The notes: generated from the letters alone by a model not told the origin. DNA of 64,000 bases from Fragilaria crotonensis (GCA_022925895.1 JAKSYS010000054.1:92671-156670), one strand, 5' to 3'; positions 1 to 13,165 are shown, numbered from the stretch's first letter. Program-made: numbers and translations.

Positions 1-3000
1 AAGGGGTCACGAATGTCCCCTCTCCCAATGAAGTCGACTCTAGCTATATTGATACCATAGCGTCCAAGCCAGAACCAGGCAAACTTCTTTCCCCGCCGGA
101 GGAGCTTGGATCCCTTCGGCCATTTGGCTATTTTGAAGTTACCGCTCCGTTGGATATGCTCAACCCCTTTGTAGTCTGCGAGGCTGTTGCTGAGATGTTG
201 AGTGAACCCACGGCCAAAATTCAATCAAACGCTGAACAGTTCTTCGAGGAGGTGCTTAGAGAGTCGATAGGCATTTCTAGGTCTGACTCAGCTGGAATCG
301 ATGGCAAGGAATTTAATGCAGCTCAGTCGGCATTCTACGAGACATTGCTTGAGGCATTGTGTCGCTATGCGACCACGAAAGCTTGGAATGTCGTGTCAGG
401 TTTACGTAGTGCAATCCTGGTAATGATTGACGTTCTCGGTTCCAGTTGGGCGATGCAATACGAAACGGAACTAGTTCATACAGCGGTTTTGTCATTGAAA
501 AGATCTGGTAGGGAAATTCCGTTCTCTGGTGTGAAAGCCTTTCAGTTCTTTGTCAGCATCTTTGTATCGTTGTACGGAAAGCCTGCCAAGTGGGATTCAA
601 TAACCTGTGTTCCTGACATCCTGGCCATTGATAAGGAGAACGAAATCACTTCCCGTAGCGACTCAGGTGAATTCACTGTGCCATCTGATGCCGTGCTCCA
701 CATTTTGATTGTCGAACTCGCTTCGACGAAGCAAATACTAAGGTATGTCCTGACATCGCGGTGATTGGCTGTAAATTGCGTCCCACGCTCTGCTAACCAT
801 TTTTAGATTCGCCACCCGCTATGCTCTCAAATGCCATGTTTTTGATGTGTTGGACTTGCGGGAACGAGAAAAGAAAGTGTCGCCACTGATGTCCACCATC
901 AAGCGTGTTCTCTTTACGAGATCGCTAAGGCTCTTACCGCTCCCTGAACAAGTTGCTGTGATCGAGGCGCTTAGTACATTGGTTGATTTCGTTCCCAGGC
1001 TTCTTCCAATCGCCGACCAGCACTTACTTGCATTCTTGTCTGAGTACTTAAAGCTTTCGTCTATAGCAGATGGGGACATAACAGATCCAAGTATTGTGGG
1101 CTTCGTGGTGGATAAGAATGGTTTCACGGGTGTCACGTCGACCTCACGATACTCGCGAGGAGCAAGCCACATGACTGGATTGTTCCTACGGAGAGAGTGC
1201 GTAGCTCGACTTTGCGGAGACGTATACATTTCACTTCCTGAAGAACTACCTCTTGGCGTCCAACTCAGAGTCTCCGCTCTGCGACTTGTGAACACAGTAA
1301 TCTGTCGCCATACTGACGGATTTTTCAATGCTGATGCAACGACCACCCCAATTGGTAAGTTGTTTTCGTGAGCATGTTGGCAAAATCTCTTCGTGTCTCA
1401 CACTATCACAGGCAACATCCGTCCACATGTAATAAACCTACTTTTTAGGTCTCTCGTGTCCGAGCCTCCGATGTCCGTGCGCGCTGCGCATATTGCCCTC
1501 CAGGATGTGCTCGCCTTGAGTGTGGTGACGAAAGACGATGGAGAAGGCAGCAAGAGCCAGTCGCGACTTCCTAAGGAACTCTTGCAAACATGCATACGTC
1601 CGGTCCTGCTAAATCTCCGAGATTATACGAGACTCTCTGTGTCGCTATTGCGTGGCTTGGCTCGGTTGCTTTCCCTCCTCGCCAGCTGGTTCAATAAAAC
1701 GCTTGGCGAGAAACTTTTGGAGCACCTTCAAAAATGGACGGAGCCAGAACTCATCATGGCTTGCAAGATTTGGAAGCACGGGGAAGAACCCATTGTTGCG
1801 GCCCGAATCCTGGATCTGTTTGCATTGTTACCTCACGCGTCTCACTTCGTTGAGCCACTTGTAAAGACGGTAATAAAGCTTGAGGCTGCTCTACACAGAT
1901 TCAAGGGTCACCAAGATCGGTCTCCCTATAGAAGGCCACTGGCGTCCTACTTGAACAAGCATAGTCAGTACGCTGTGAGTTTTTTTTTTCAGCGGTTGAA
2001 AAGTCCTATGTACAACGAACTCTTCCAGGACATCGTTGAGATGAAGGAATCTGATTCCCTACGGAGTTACCTGAGTGGCCGGCAGTGCTGCGTAAAGATA
2101 TTGAATGTGTGCTTCGAACGACCGCTCGCGATCATTCGATCTGAAAAGACGTCTGCGTCCTCGACTCCTGGAAAGCCGTCACCTGGCGTTTCTAGTAGTT
2201 CGAATGACATTATGTCGACACACGGAATATCCCTTGACCAGGGGAAGCAACGAGAAGTATCGCTGCGCCAGGATATCGAAGCCAAACAGAAGAAACTTCT
2301 GGTGTTGCAGCAGGAAGCAGCTCGGACGAAGGAAGTTTTGCAGGCTCGTATTGCGACCCTTTCCACTGCTTCAGAAGGTCAGGAAGTGACGGATGATGCG
2401 AAGCGGCGTCACAGAGTGGCTCAAGCTGCTGTAGACAAGTTGCAGAAAGAACTCACCGAGCGCAAGCAGCGATACGCCGCCGAAGTAGCTCACCCAGAGA
2501 CTTCGGATTCTTCCTCAAAAAAGATGACCGTGGATGCCCTGGAGCTTCAGAACCAAGGATTTCAACTGGTGAAAACGCTCGTCAAATATAACCCGATGTA
2601 TCTGACGGAACACAACGACATTGTCAGGGCCTTCCGGTGGCTGTGGAGATCAAAAGGTCGCCACTTGCGCCTTCAAAACGAAGAACTGATGCCGCCTCGA
2701 TTCCATCGAGAGTCCATGCTATTGGGCTCGCTTCTAGTTGACTATTCGAAGTCCTTCCCTGGTGACGTCGATGTCTTGTTCGAAATTCTCAGGATCTTCC
2801 TTCAACCGACAACTTGCGACTTTGGATTCATACGGTCGTTCCTCGCTACTACAGTGTCCCACGGGATCTCGAACGAGAAGAAAAAGCATTTAATTCAGCT
2901 CTTCTTTGCGTTGTTGACTGGGGAAGGACCCGAAGAAACAAAGGTCTTGTGTATCCAACTCATCGTGATGCCTATGCTACTTAACTCCTTCCCCTGTCGT

Positions 3001-6000
3001 AGAGAAGTTTCATTATGTCAGGAGGAGCCGATCCGTCCTGCAGCCGACGATATTTATGACTCCTTATCGGAGGACGAACTAATTGACCAAGAGACGATTC
3101 GGAAGTTCGTCCAAGAAGTCCTGCTGCCAAATGGTGCACCTGCGCTCTTTGGGGACAGGGCTAGAGTCGAGCTCTTGCGGCTATCGACATTGTTCATACA
3201 GAGGAAGCCGGAGTTGATGGACGCACACAAAAATGATGTCATCAAGTTTTCCTGGGCGCTGCTTAAAAGCGATGATTCTATCTGCAAGAGCTGGGCTTAC
3301 TTGAATGTATGTAACTTCATTGCTGCATTCGAGACACCCGCAAAGGTTGTTTTGCAAGTCTATTATGCCTTGATACGCATGCATCAACACGATGGAAAGG
3401 GGTGTATCAGGGCAGGACTAGCAACCCTTCTTCCGACCTTGGTCGACAAGCTTAATGAGAAGGAGTTCCTTAAGTTGATCGAATACACGGTCCGGCTTCT
3501 CGACGAAGAAGGGAGCAACGAACCTCAACTCACACACATTTGGCAGACCGTTGCGAATCATCCTGGGGTATTTGTTGCCTATCGAGCTAAGTTCATGCGA
3601 CACATGGTCAGCTCGCTAAGCAGAGTGGGCCTCACACCCAGCAGTCCCATTGAAAACCGGTTCCTTAGTATCACAATTGCAGAACTTGTTTTACACTGGC
3701 ACAACCTTGGGCCGACGTTTTTACCGAGCGTGGACACCAGTGGCGACGCATTGTCGACTGTGCCAACAAAGAAGTTAAAAGCAGCTGACGGCCGAGCTAT
3801 AGATGCCAGCATTACCCAACAAATGATCGACGAAAAGCTTAGCGATTCATCCTACCTTGATCAGTCGATGGTGAGTACTTTGTCGAGCATTCAGCAGTAA
3901 CCTTCATCATTTTCTCACCCTCTTCCCTGTAGGTTGATAATGTTGCGAACTTTCTTGTGCAAATGATGATTTTACTTGCAGATACGAAGACAGAAACGAG
4001 CTCGAAAGATCTTGAGGGGAAGACTAGTATGCTGCTATCGGCCATCCTGCGGAAGTGGCGGACGTGTGAGATTCACTCTGCTTGCTTCGAAAAGGTAGTA
4101 TCGATGTGCGCCGAAGAAGTAGCGGCCAACAAAATCCCAATGCCAGACGCATCTGACAAGAAGGCTCGGGAGAAGGCGAAGGTGCGAGGGCCCGCCAGAA
4201 CTATGAGTAGGGGGTCTAAGTCGGTGTCCTCCAAATCTTCCCAATCTCCCGGTCCTGGGAGAGAGGAGCCAAAACCGGCATCTACCGCCCTGCTGTGCGT
4301 GTGTTTGCAGGTATTCACTGTGCTGGTGACACTCTCTCCGAATAATTCTTTTTTTGTTTTGAATCAACGCATGGTGAATGAGATTCTTGAGGTATGCTTC
4401 CTTCGGGCCAAGCTCCGGGATGGACAGGAAATCAGGAAGAGGCTGAAGGAGTTCTTGGTCCCTATCCTAATTGAAGGTCTGAACCAGCAAATCCACTATC
4501 CTGGGATCGATTTACGCCTGCGGGTTCTGCTGGAAAATTGCATCTTGAACTCAGAGTCGGAGTCCCTTCATTCCCTTCAAGGACCTGATAACACGAGAAA
4601 AAGTGAAGGAATTTCCTCTTCTTTTGACGATGGACAAGTCGGTAGTCCCTGTTTGGCCTTTTTCTCGCTTGATATCATCCTTGAGGTCAGCAAAGTATTC
4701 CTATCATTCGTCGAGAGTTTCACTGGATCTCTGGTTACACTCGCAGAAAAACTAGTCGCTGTCCATCTGCAAGAGACGAGATCTGGACAGCAGGTGACCG
4801 GAACGGCTTATCGTCAGCAGCACCCTACTGCAACGTGCGGCATCCTAGATGAAGCGGTCACGGCGTCCAGAAGGAGGAAGAAGCCATTGAATGAAGCCAA
4901 ATTCAGCAGTACTGCGGACCCAGGTTTGAAAACTATCACTGAGCTGAGTATCTCGCTGAGGTGCATCATCGCTTGCATGAGGTTAGTCTCCTTGACTGAC
5001 CTACCGTACAGTTTCGGCAAGACTAGGCAGATTTTCATGCAAACCCTAGGATCGATTCTCGATTCAGGCGATAACATCCAGCTCTTGCTGACTGCGGTAG
5101 GTATTATCGGAAAGTGGCTTGTCTCTGAGGATGGACCAGGCCCGCTCGCGTTTGACGAAAAAGTCACTTTCTTGAGAAAGTTTTCATCCCTCGACAATCG
5201 ACAGGCCCCCCCTATCGTAGCACAAACAATTGCCGACTTGGTTGACTCGATTGTTCTTGCCATCGCAGATCAAGGGGAATTGGACAATGTTTTTCCTATC
5301 GAGACTCCAGCGTCGGACGTCCCAAGCGCTGTCGAGCTCGCCCGCGGTAGTTTGGCCCAGTGTTTCGATTCACCTCGAACAATATTCCACCGCGCCATGA
5401 CCGCTTGCATGCTCAGTGCGCACTCCTCCTTCAGAAAAAGAGCGATTTCCTTCTTCTTGAGAGAGGGGGGCGCAATAGTCGAGGCCAAAGCCGATTGCGA
5501 CGCATCACAGTCAACATCTGCGGGAAGGTCCGTGTTCGACATGTTGTGGAAGCTCCTCCATACTGACTACGAGGCAGTTGGCGGAAGAATGTGGCCGGTC
5601 ATTTTTGTTGAGGCGTTGATAAGTGGATGTATTTCCAAAGTAGGGGCAATATCAGGGAGGGCTAAATGGGTACCCCGACCCAACCGTTCTCCTTACACCG
5701 GATCAACTGCAGGTACAACCCAAGCTTCCCTAGGATCCTTTTTCGAGTTTATGGTCGAATTCAAGGAGCTAACGGAAGCGAGACTCGTTTCTGTTCTCTA
5801 CCTGTTGCATTGGGATCCATCTCTGATGCAAGAGCTTTTCGAATCTCTGCTGGTGTCGGCCTGGAGCGAGGTTACAAGCGACGATGCTAGGGCGCTCCTT
5901 ATCAGACCAATGGAACAGCTTATGTCACGTCCATGTCACTCCCATAATTTCATCAACTCAGATGTCGTTGCAAACTCTGTTCAATCAATGTTGAGGGCTT

Positions 6001-9000
6001 GTAGAAAGCTGCATCCGCAACCTGCTTTAGACCCAGAACTGCTATTAAGGCTGGGTGGAATGTACTGCGCTATGCACGATGTGGTATCCATTTTGGAGCA
6101 GGAATGCAAGGTGCTTGGCTCCGGTCGCGACGCTGTGTCCCAGAAGGTTTGGTCCGGAATATGCGCATGCCTCCAGCAGCTAGGCGAACAAAACTTGGTG
6201 CTTGGCCTAACTCAGAAGTTGTGCTGGCAGGGCGAGTCGAGTTACGTTCTTTCGCTCGATATCCACGGCTTGGTTGCGGAAGCGATCACCGGGTATTCAA
6301 AGCTTGTCGATCTCGCTGAGACGCGTGGTGATTGTGATGAATTTCTACCAAGCGATTTTGAGATGGGCATATGGGAAAATAGGTGGGCACACCTGCAAAA
6401 GGAGATGGGTCAATTGAAGGTGGTGGCAGAGTTTGCAGCTATGAGCGGAGATGACGGCATGCTGCTAGATGCAGCATGGAAGAATCAGGATTGGGACAAA
6501 GTTGATGCATTGAAATCTTCTCCGGAATTGAACGCTTTGTACGAGCGAGGGGATCCCAGCTTGAAAATGAGTGAGATGTTGTCAGCAATCATGAGGGGGA
6601 AGCTTTCTGAGGTGGAGAATCTCCACGCCCAAACTGCTCAGTTATGCCTCCAACAGTGGCAGTCGCTGTCTAGCCTGGCGAACGGAAGTCATCAGCATTC
6701 TGCTCTACTCCATTTCTTTCACAGGCTTGTCGAATTTCGAGAATCTGGACAGATTATGGTCGAAACTACAAGTCACTCAAACAGACGAACACTTCCCGAT
6801 TTGAAGAATCTTCTGAGGTAAGTTCTTGCTTAATGACCTGCTTGCTGGATAATGGTCGCTCAATTCTGTCTAGTGCTTGGAGACACCGGCTCCCAAACGA
6901 TTACGATGACCTTGCCGACTGGAATGATATTGTTACTTGGAGGACGCACATGTTCAGCTCTATCACATCCAACTTTCAGTGGAGCGAAGCTAGCACGCTT
7001 TCCACATTGCACGATCGTCCATGGACAGTCATCAGAATGGCTAAGACCGCACGAAAGCAGGGAATACGAGAGGTCGCAATGCTGTCTTTGAATAGGATAT
7101 CCGATAGCTCAATGGATGTGTCTGACGCTTTCTCGAAGTTACGCGAGCAAATCCTTCCACTTTATAACGTTGAGTCAGACCTTGAAAGGACTGCGGGCTT
7201 AAATCTTGTCAACACGACAAATCTTGGATTTTTTGACGTATCGCAGAAGAGCGAACTCTTTCGATTGAAGGCTCAATTCCTCTCTTCCCTAGTAGGTGGC
7301 AGGTCGAAAGCGAACCAAGCCTACTGCCATGCTGTACAGGTTTGCCCGACTTACGCGAAAGCTTGGATAAGCTGGGGAAGTCTGTGTTCGTCCTTGGGGC
7401 GTCTAGCCGAAAAGCAGCAAGCACAACAACAGCCTGACCCTGCTGGGGAAACCAAGGAGAACCCGAACGCCAAGAAAGTCGCACAATACATGGCGCAAGC
7501 GATGGGATGCTATCTCGAAGCTGTCAGTTGCGACTCTGACGAATCGTGTAGGATCCATTTGCCAAAGTGTCTGTGGATGCTTGCAAAAGATGGCTCGGCT
7601 CCAGGTGTTCTCAGTCAGACCCTTGAATCCCGAGGATCATTGCTGCCTTGTTGGGTGTGGCTGCCATGGTGTCCTCAACTGCTCACGGGGTTGTATCGCA
7701 ATGAAGGTAAGGCTGCCAAGGCGATTCTCACTGCGATGGCAAGGACGTATCCACAAGCTCTGTACTTCCCTTTGCGCGCCTTTTACCTTGAAAGGCGAGA
7801 TGTCGAAAGATCGAAGGGATCGTCCGCGGGTTCTCAACAAGGGTCTGTCGTCCATTCGGAAGAGTTAATGTCGTCCCTTCGCCGCGCACACGCGAGTCTT
7901 TGGAGTTCGCTAGAAGCAATTTTGGAGGAATTGATCGTAAAATTCCGTCCATCATACGAAGAAGAACTCCTCGCGACGATGACGGCGCTGCTGGAGCGAG
8001 TTGAGACGCAAATGGAGACCTCATTCTATTCTACAAAAGACAATTCTGAAGACGAAGAGGCAGTTGTGGCATCAATCTCGAAGACGCTGGGGAGAATCGG
8101 GAGCAAATTTTTCCGCGAAACCTCCAGCGAACCCGCACTGAATAAGCGTGATGAGAGGTCACGAAAGACAGAGGCTTTCAGGGACAAGTACAAGGCACTC
8201 TTCGAAGATGACTTTCCCACACTAGCAGCAAGAACTGAGAATGAAGTCAAGGTTGAAGCCAGCTATTTCTTGGGGAGACTGCGAAAGTGGAAGAAAATGC
8301 TCGAAGAGCAAGTTTCATCTACACCGCAACAGCTTCCTCTCGTCGAATCTTCCCAATCTCTGGCACACTTCTGTACAGAAGCACCTGACTTGTGGCCGAT
8401 GTCGTGTGACCCAAGAGCAGCAAAGGAGCTGTTTGAAAAGGAGCGACCACAAGATGACAAGCAGAGCTCCTCTTCAACCTCTGCCTCTCCCTTGGAAGCT
8501 CAAACAGCGGCGGTCACAGCTGCTATTGCGGTCGCGAACTCTGCAGCTAGCGAGGGTCTCGGAGGGGAATACGGTGGTGGGTCATCGTCAATCGAGATTC
8601 CGGGTCAATACGTCCCAAATACAGTATCAGCAGTTGATTCGAAACCCCTGCCTGAGCTCCACGCCAAGCTGCTGCGATTCGAACCTCGCGTGCATGTTGT
8701 TTGTCGAAATGACCAATTGATCAGGCGTATCGGAATGGTCGGAAGTGACGGACGACGCTATAACTTTTTGCTTCAATTTGCTATTCCATATTGGACTCGG
8801 ACTGACGAACGCACGGTACAACTTAGCTACATATTCGAAAAGATGCTCCGACGTGATGTCGTGTGCTGCAGAAACTTTCTATCTGTGCAACCATCTCCGG
8901 TGATTCCGATCGCTCAACGCTTGCGCATGACGTACGAGAAGGAGAGTCGACTTTCTCTTGATGACGTGTTCAGGAGACGTTGCGATCAGGCTGGTTGCGA

Positions 9001-9799
9001 AACCAATGTCATCGTAGGGTACTACCGATATCGGGTGAAGAAGCTTCGCGATATGAGGTCAAACGAGAATATGTCTCCAGAGGAAATGAAGCAACTAATG
9101 ATCACCATACACATCGACGTCCTTCGTGACGTTTGCGAAACGAAAGTCGACGCCACGATTTTGCTGGATCATATCCAAGGCAATCTTGTATCCGCCGAAA
9201 ACTTGTTTCACTTTCGCCGATCGTTTGCTTCGCACCTAGCCATCAATTCACTAATGCAGCACGCATTCTGCGTCGTGGTGCGAACTCCATCACGAGTTGT
9301 CCTGAATGAAACGAGTGGACAGGTGCTATCACAGGATTTCCGGCTTTCCTACAACAATCAAGGCTTCCTCGATAGTCAAAAAGTCCCCTTCCGTTTGACA
9401 CCAAACTTAAACGAGTTGATAGGACCAATCATGATGGACGGCCGATTCATTCCCTCCTTCTCGATGGCGGCGTCTGCTATAAAATCAAACATGGAGGATA
9501 TTGACTCCATTCTGCGACTGTTGATGCGAGATGACATCGTCTCCTGGTACACATCGAAGTCCATGGCGAAAAGTGACGCAAAAACGCAGGAACTTGAGAA
9601 TCAGCTGGTGGATCGAGTTGCAAAGAATGTTGCTGCGATTCAAGCTAAATTTTCTGACTGCTCAGTTCAGAGAGAGCCCAAAGGCGCTCTCAATCTGAAA
9701 ACCCAACCGGTCAATCAAAGAGTGAAGGAGCTGGTTAGTGAAGCGTGTTCACTCGAAGCCTTGTCGACTATGGAGTCAAGCTTCCAGCCATGGCTCTAG
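1..9799 (+). CDS. TRA1: TRRAP/Tra1, PIKK-family pseudokinase scaffold (5' end outside window)
   Basis: Transcription-coactivator scaffold of the SAGA and NuA4 complexes, which binds activators in the nucleus. The frame is open from base 3, so the N-terminus lies left of the window. Exons read 3-742, 807-1354, 1412-3870, 3933-6817 and 6874-9799, giving at least 3185 residues in frame; known TRRAP/Tra1 proteins are about 3700-3860 aa. The four introns are 56-64 bp with GTATGT, GTAAGT, GTGAGT and GTAAGT donors. Most of the protein is helical HEAT/TPR-like, with a charged coiled-coil segment near 2250-2480, a FAT region around 6.4-8.4 kb, a PI3K-like domain at about 8.67-9.5 kb, and a FATC tail ending in SSFQPWL. 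The kinase domain is recognisable by the segment GSDGRRYNFLLQ and the DERTVQL block. Where active kinases have the DRH and DFG motifs there is unrelated sequence, so it should be a pseudokinase like other Tra1 proteins. Family call is confident. Confidence 0.93.
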
Positions 9800-9822
9800 T
9801 AATGTTGACTCCATATCCATAC

Positions 9823-11562
9823 CTACTCTTTGCCTACTACGGTAACCAAATCTTCGATGCCTAAACGGACGGCAGTTTTTTCGTCCAAACCAGGCTCTCG
9901 CGACAAGCCAACCGACCTTGAGAAAGCAACTGCCGCGTCAACAATTTCAGACACATGTACTCCAAACTCGGGGGCTCGCTCGACGTAGCAAGCGAGAAAG
10001 GATCGATATGCTCCCTTAGCTGCCGGGGTGAGCAAAGCATCGCCACTTCGAATAGCTTGGACGGGTTTGCCAACCATGAGCTGCCTGTCGCGAGGCGGTC
10101 GCAAAAGTTCTGAGTTCTCCACCATTCCGCGACGACTAAGTTTCCCGATCAATTTCTTTTCGAACGGCAAGACAACTTGCACCCCTTTTCCCTGCTTCCC
10201 GGCTCGTCCAGTGCGACCCAATCGGTGGATGTAGGTATCTTCGTTGTCAGGGGAACCATGCTGGACTACTAGTGAGACATCAGGATAATCGACTCCACGA
10301 CTCGATACGTCGGTAGTGAGAAGAATCGAAGGAAGAGGTGTGGAACGAAAATGTTGGCTTGTTCTTTGGCGCGCTGACTGAGACATTCGAGAGTGCAGGC
10401 GAGCGACACCTGGCATATTGAGACCAAATTCCAAGTAGTCCGCGAAGAAGGCCACCAACTTTGTCGTCGGCAAGAAGATAACTATCTTGTAGGTTTTGGT
10501 TCGATCAATTTCGTGCAGGATGATGCGTACCAGCGAGGTAACATAGTCATCCATGCTTTCTAGTAAGACATAGGATTGCTCGACGCGCGCATTGGTCAAG
10601 CTTGCTACATCTTTCTCATCGACGCAGTTGATCTCCTCATAATTATTTCCCAATAGATTGTCGATCACGCCTCTCATTGACTTGGGAAGCGTCGCTGAAA
10701 ACAGCAATGTTTGACGCTTCCGGGGCAAGTGGCTCATGATTTTCATAACGTCGTTTTTAAAGCCCATATCCAGTAAGCAATCCATTTCATCCAACACGAC
10801 AATCTTGGTAGCGTCGACAATGTCACAAAACTTTCTGCCCTGGATTTTTGTTTCGGAGAGATGTTCCAACAGTCGACCTGGCGTCGCAACCAAAACGGCA
10901 GGTAGCCGGCCCTGATTTGATAGGAGATTAATGTCTCGCTGGATCTTGGTGCCACCATAGAGACAAGCAACAGTCATGTCCGAAGAATGATATGTCAAGA
11001 GCAAAGCCGCTTGATCCGCGATCTGTTGTGCCAACTCTCGCGTTGGAGCTACTACGAGTATTCCAATCGTTCTCCCAGGAATGTAAAGTTCCTTGTCACC
11101 AAGAAGGAGCCGTTCAAGTGATGGTATGAGAAATGCCAGAGTCTTGCCAGTTCCAGTTCTGGCCCGGCCCACCACGCTGACGCCTTGCATCGCCACAGCG
11201 AACGTTTCAGCTTGAATTTGTGTCATTTCTTGAAGCCCTAACACCTCTACGATCGCCCTTTTGGTGGCTGGATGAATCTCGTTGCGATCAGAAAATCGAA
11301 TGCTTGTCAAAAGAGTGGGATCTTGCAGTGCTTGTTCTCTTCGCGCTTCTGCTTCCACCCGTCGTATGTTCACCTTGTCTTCGATCGATGACAACCGAAT
11401 GGGACGAATTCGTTTTGTCTTGCGCGAAGGATGTTCTTCATTGTAATCGGACAAGAACAGTGGAAGCCTAGACTCACGTCCCGTTGGTATGTGAAAGGCA
11501 CAAAGGCAGGTGCATAACGAGAGGCCAGCAGCCAAAAAGGCAACGAGGCGGCATGTTAGCAT
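9823..11562 (-). CDS. DEAD-box RNA helicase, probably plastid-targeted
   Basis: ATP-dependent RNA helicase of 579 aa. Motifs in order: Q motif near residues 112-120, motif I ARTGTGKT (134-141), PTRELA (173-178), TPGR (227-230), motif II DEMD (258-261, where the family norm is DEAD), SAT (289-291), TTDVSSRGVDYP (416-427) and HRLGRTGR (446-453). I chose the ATG at 11562 because upstream in-frame sequence has only a TTG, and because this start gives a clear signal peptide (MLTCRLVAFLAAGLSLC) followed by CLCAFHIP. A Phe right after the predicted cleavage site is the hallmark of heterokont plastid bipartite presequences, so import into the plastid for organellar RNA or ribosome work is inferred. 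The gene is intronless and converges on TRRAP, with 23 bp between stop codons. Substrate unknown. Confidence 0.9.
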   Translation of the reverse strand: MLTCRLVAFLAAGLSLCTCLCAFHIPTGRESRLPLFLSDYNEEHPSRKTKRIRPIRLSSIEDKVNIRRVEAEARREQALQDPTLLTSIRFSDRNEIHPATKRAIVEVLGLQEMTQIQAETFAVAMQGVSVVGRARTGTGKTLAFLIPSLERLLLGDKELYIPGRTIGILVVAPTRELAQQIADQAALLLTYHSSDMTVACLYGGTKIQRDINLLSNQGRLPAVLVATPGRLLEHLSETKIQGRKFCDIVDATKIVVLDEMDCLLDMGFKNDVMKIMSHLPRKRQTLLFSATLPKSMRGVIDNLLGNNYEEINCVDEKDVASLTNARVEQSYVLLESMDDYVTSLVRIILHEIDRTKTYKIVIFLPTTKLVAFFADYLEFGLNMPGVARLHSRMSQSARQRTSQHFRSTPLPSILLTTDVSSRGVDYPDVSLVVQHGSPDNEDTYIHRLGRTGRAGKQGKGVQVVLPFEKKLIGKLSRRGMVENSELLRPPRDRQLMVGKPVQAIRSGDALLTPAAKGAYRSFLACYVERAPEFGVHVSEIVDAAVAFSRSVGLSREPGLDEKTAVRLGIEDLVTVVGKE

Positions 11563-11887
11563 GATGTACAAAGAATGTTGTCTGCAGCACGTTAACGGGG
11601 TATCATACGATGGATTGTGGATTGCGCTCCGAAACTCGGAACTTAAAACTCGGGTGGCGGGTAGCGGCTGCAAGTAGGAGTACTAGCGAAGGCAGTACTG
11701 GTACTAGTGTTCAACGTGTACCGGTAATACAAGTAATCCGTAGTACCAGTACATGACTACTGTCTTAATGGAGAATTGTTGTATGGTCTCATCCGTACTC
11801 CGTAGAGCTCTACACTATACTGGCTGGTACTTGGTTTAGCACAGTACCGACTGTGGGCGCTAATCGTCGGACTTGCTGAAGATCTGC

Positions 11888-11909
11888 TATATTATATATA
11901 TATATATTG
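11888..11909. repeat. (TA)n microsatellite
   Basis: Alternating T and A for about 20 bases within intergenic DNA. Confidence 0.8.
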
Positions 11910-12109
11910 AATACTAGTAGTGGGTACCTCACATTTGATCGGAGTGTCTACTACAGGAAACTGGACGTACAGTACCCCCAACCTGGTCGTACTCTGTACC
12001 ACTACTTTTACTGTTACTGTTTACTTTCAGTACTCAACCGTGGCGAAGTGAAAAAATTCAGACAGTATTCATTTCATCCAGTACCCCAGAGTGGTCATAC
12101 TCCGTAACA

Positions 12110-12139
12110 GACGGACGCACGCACGCACACACGCACACA
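12110..12139. repeat. GCAC/CACA microsatellite
   Basis: Imperfect run of GCAC then ACAC units in intergenic DNA. Confidence 0.75.
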
Positions 12140-12592
12140 ATTAATTTATAATATAGTAGGATATGATATAGTATGAATTGGAGTATTATTGTATTGCACC
12201 AATACAGCAGATCAACAAATGGAATTTTGAAGCATCAAACTGGCCCAACATCAGACGATGTCGTGACCAAAAGGGTTGACTAGCTTGGAAACGTTCGCAA
12301 ACACCCTCGACAAACTCCGGTCTCACTACCGCACCTGCCGCTGAAATGTTCATAAGGCTTCCGTACGAAGCATCAAATGTCGCAACCATGTGAAGCGGAA
12401 TATTGTTTTGCAGCAACAAGTATGATGTTATGATGATTCGATTCTGCTATCAATGGCATGCGAAGAAATGCTTCTCGAAATGGCACCAGTGTTTCATGCC
12501 CTCCCTTCATGAATGCTCTCTCTTAATCTCACGAAGACGGTGAAAATCCCCCAAACCTCGAAAGAAGTTCCAATTCTCGATGAGAAGTATTA

Positions 12593-13114
12593 CTAAAGCT
12601 CTGCTTTGGAAGAAGGGAATAGATCGTTCAGTGTTGGCAATGTGCCGGTACAATGCTCCTCCACGGACACATTTCGCCACTTGAGCCACAGCGGAAGCCC
12701 AAGGGAAACGAACACAATGGAAAACACAGGAAGAACCAGAGCTACGGAACCTAGGAAACTGGGTTCTTTCTGCGAAGCCGATGACGTTGACGCCATGACT
12801 GCCATCCAAAATGCAACCACGAGACAGCCCCCAAGCTCCCGACCAAGCTCTGATTCCACCATGTAGGCAATCGAATCAATCGTTTTGACTTCCAAAACAT
12901 AAATCAAGGCCAGTCGTAGTAGTGCAACAGCTCCAAAGATGGTGCTGATGTACACAGACAGCGTGGACACCCCGTATTGCAGCGAGAAGTACGCCGCAGC
13001 GGCGTAAAGGAACATCCACGTGAACCAGTCAGGATCATTCCACTGAACGATGGCTGCATAGGTAAAGAAAACAGCCATTACCAGTGAAAGGGTGCGCAAC
13101 AAAGAAGCAGACAT
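12593..13114 (-). CDS. TMEM220-family membrane protein
   Basis: Protein of 173 aa with about five hydrophobic segments and no large soluble domain. The family is recognised by QWNDPDWFTWMFLY after the first membrane segment, the following alanine-rich helix, and the later ESELGRELGG segment, which match the NDPDP...REL pattern of TMEM220 proteins. Their molecular function is unknown. The start is the ATG at 13114; the frame stays open further upstream only through non-ATG codons and an 11-bp tandem repeat, which is probably 5' UTR. The first helix (LRTLSLVMAVFFTYAA) may act as a signal anchor. Confidence 0.75.
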   Translation of the reverse strand: MSASLLRTLSLVMAVFFTYAAIVQWNDPDWFTWMFLYAAAAYFSLQYGVSTLSVYISTIFGAVALLRLALIYVLEVKTIDSIAYMVESELGRELGGCLVVAFWMAVMASTSSASQKEPSFLGSVALVLPVFSIVFVSLGLPLWLKWRNVSVEEHCTGTLPTLNDLFPSSKAEL

Positions 13115-13129
13115 CGTATAGAAAGTGAA

Positions 13130-13165
13130 GATGCTGTGGAGATGCTGTGGAGATGCTGTGGAGAA
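13130..13165. repeat. 11-bp tandem repeat upstream of the TMEM220 gene
   Basis: Three exact copies of GATGCTGTGGA followed by a degenerate fourth, ending 16 bp upstream of the ATG, so probably inside the 5' leader. Confidence 0.8.

Larger units (their letters stand above)
11563..12592. other. Intergenic, GTAC-rich, with microsatellites
   Basis: No gene that I can support. The stretch has many short words built on GTAC, CCGGTA and AGTACT, a (TA)n run near 11888-11909 and a GCAC/CACA run near 12110-12139. The minus strand at 12186-12419 is open for 77 codons but has no ATG start and no recognisable domain. Confidence 0.6.

Noticed and set aside
12186-12540. Minus-strand open stretch downstream of the TMEM220 gene
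   Set aside because: Reads as plausible protein for about 75 codons but has no ATG, no partner exon and no recognised family.
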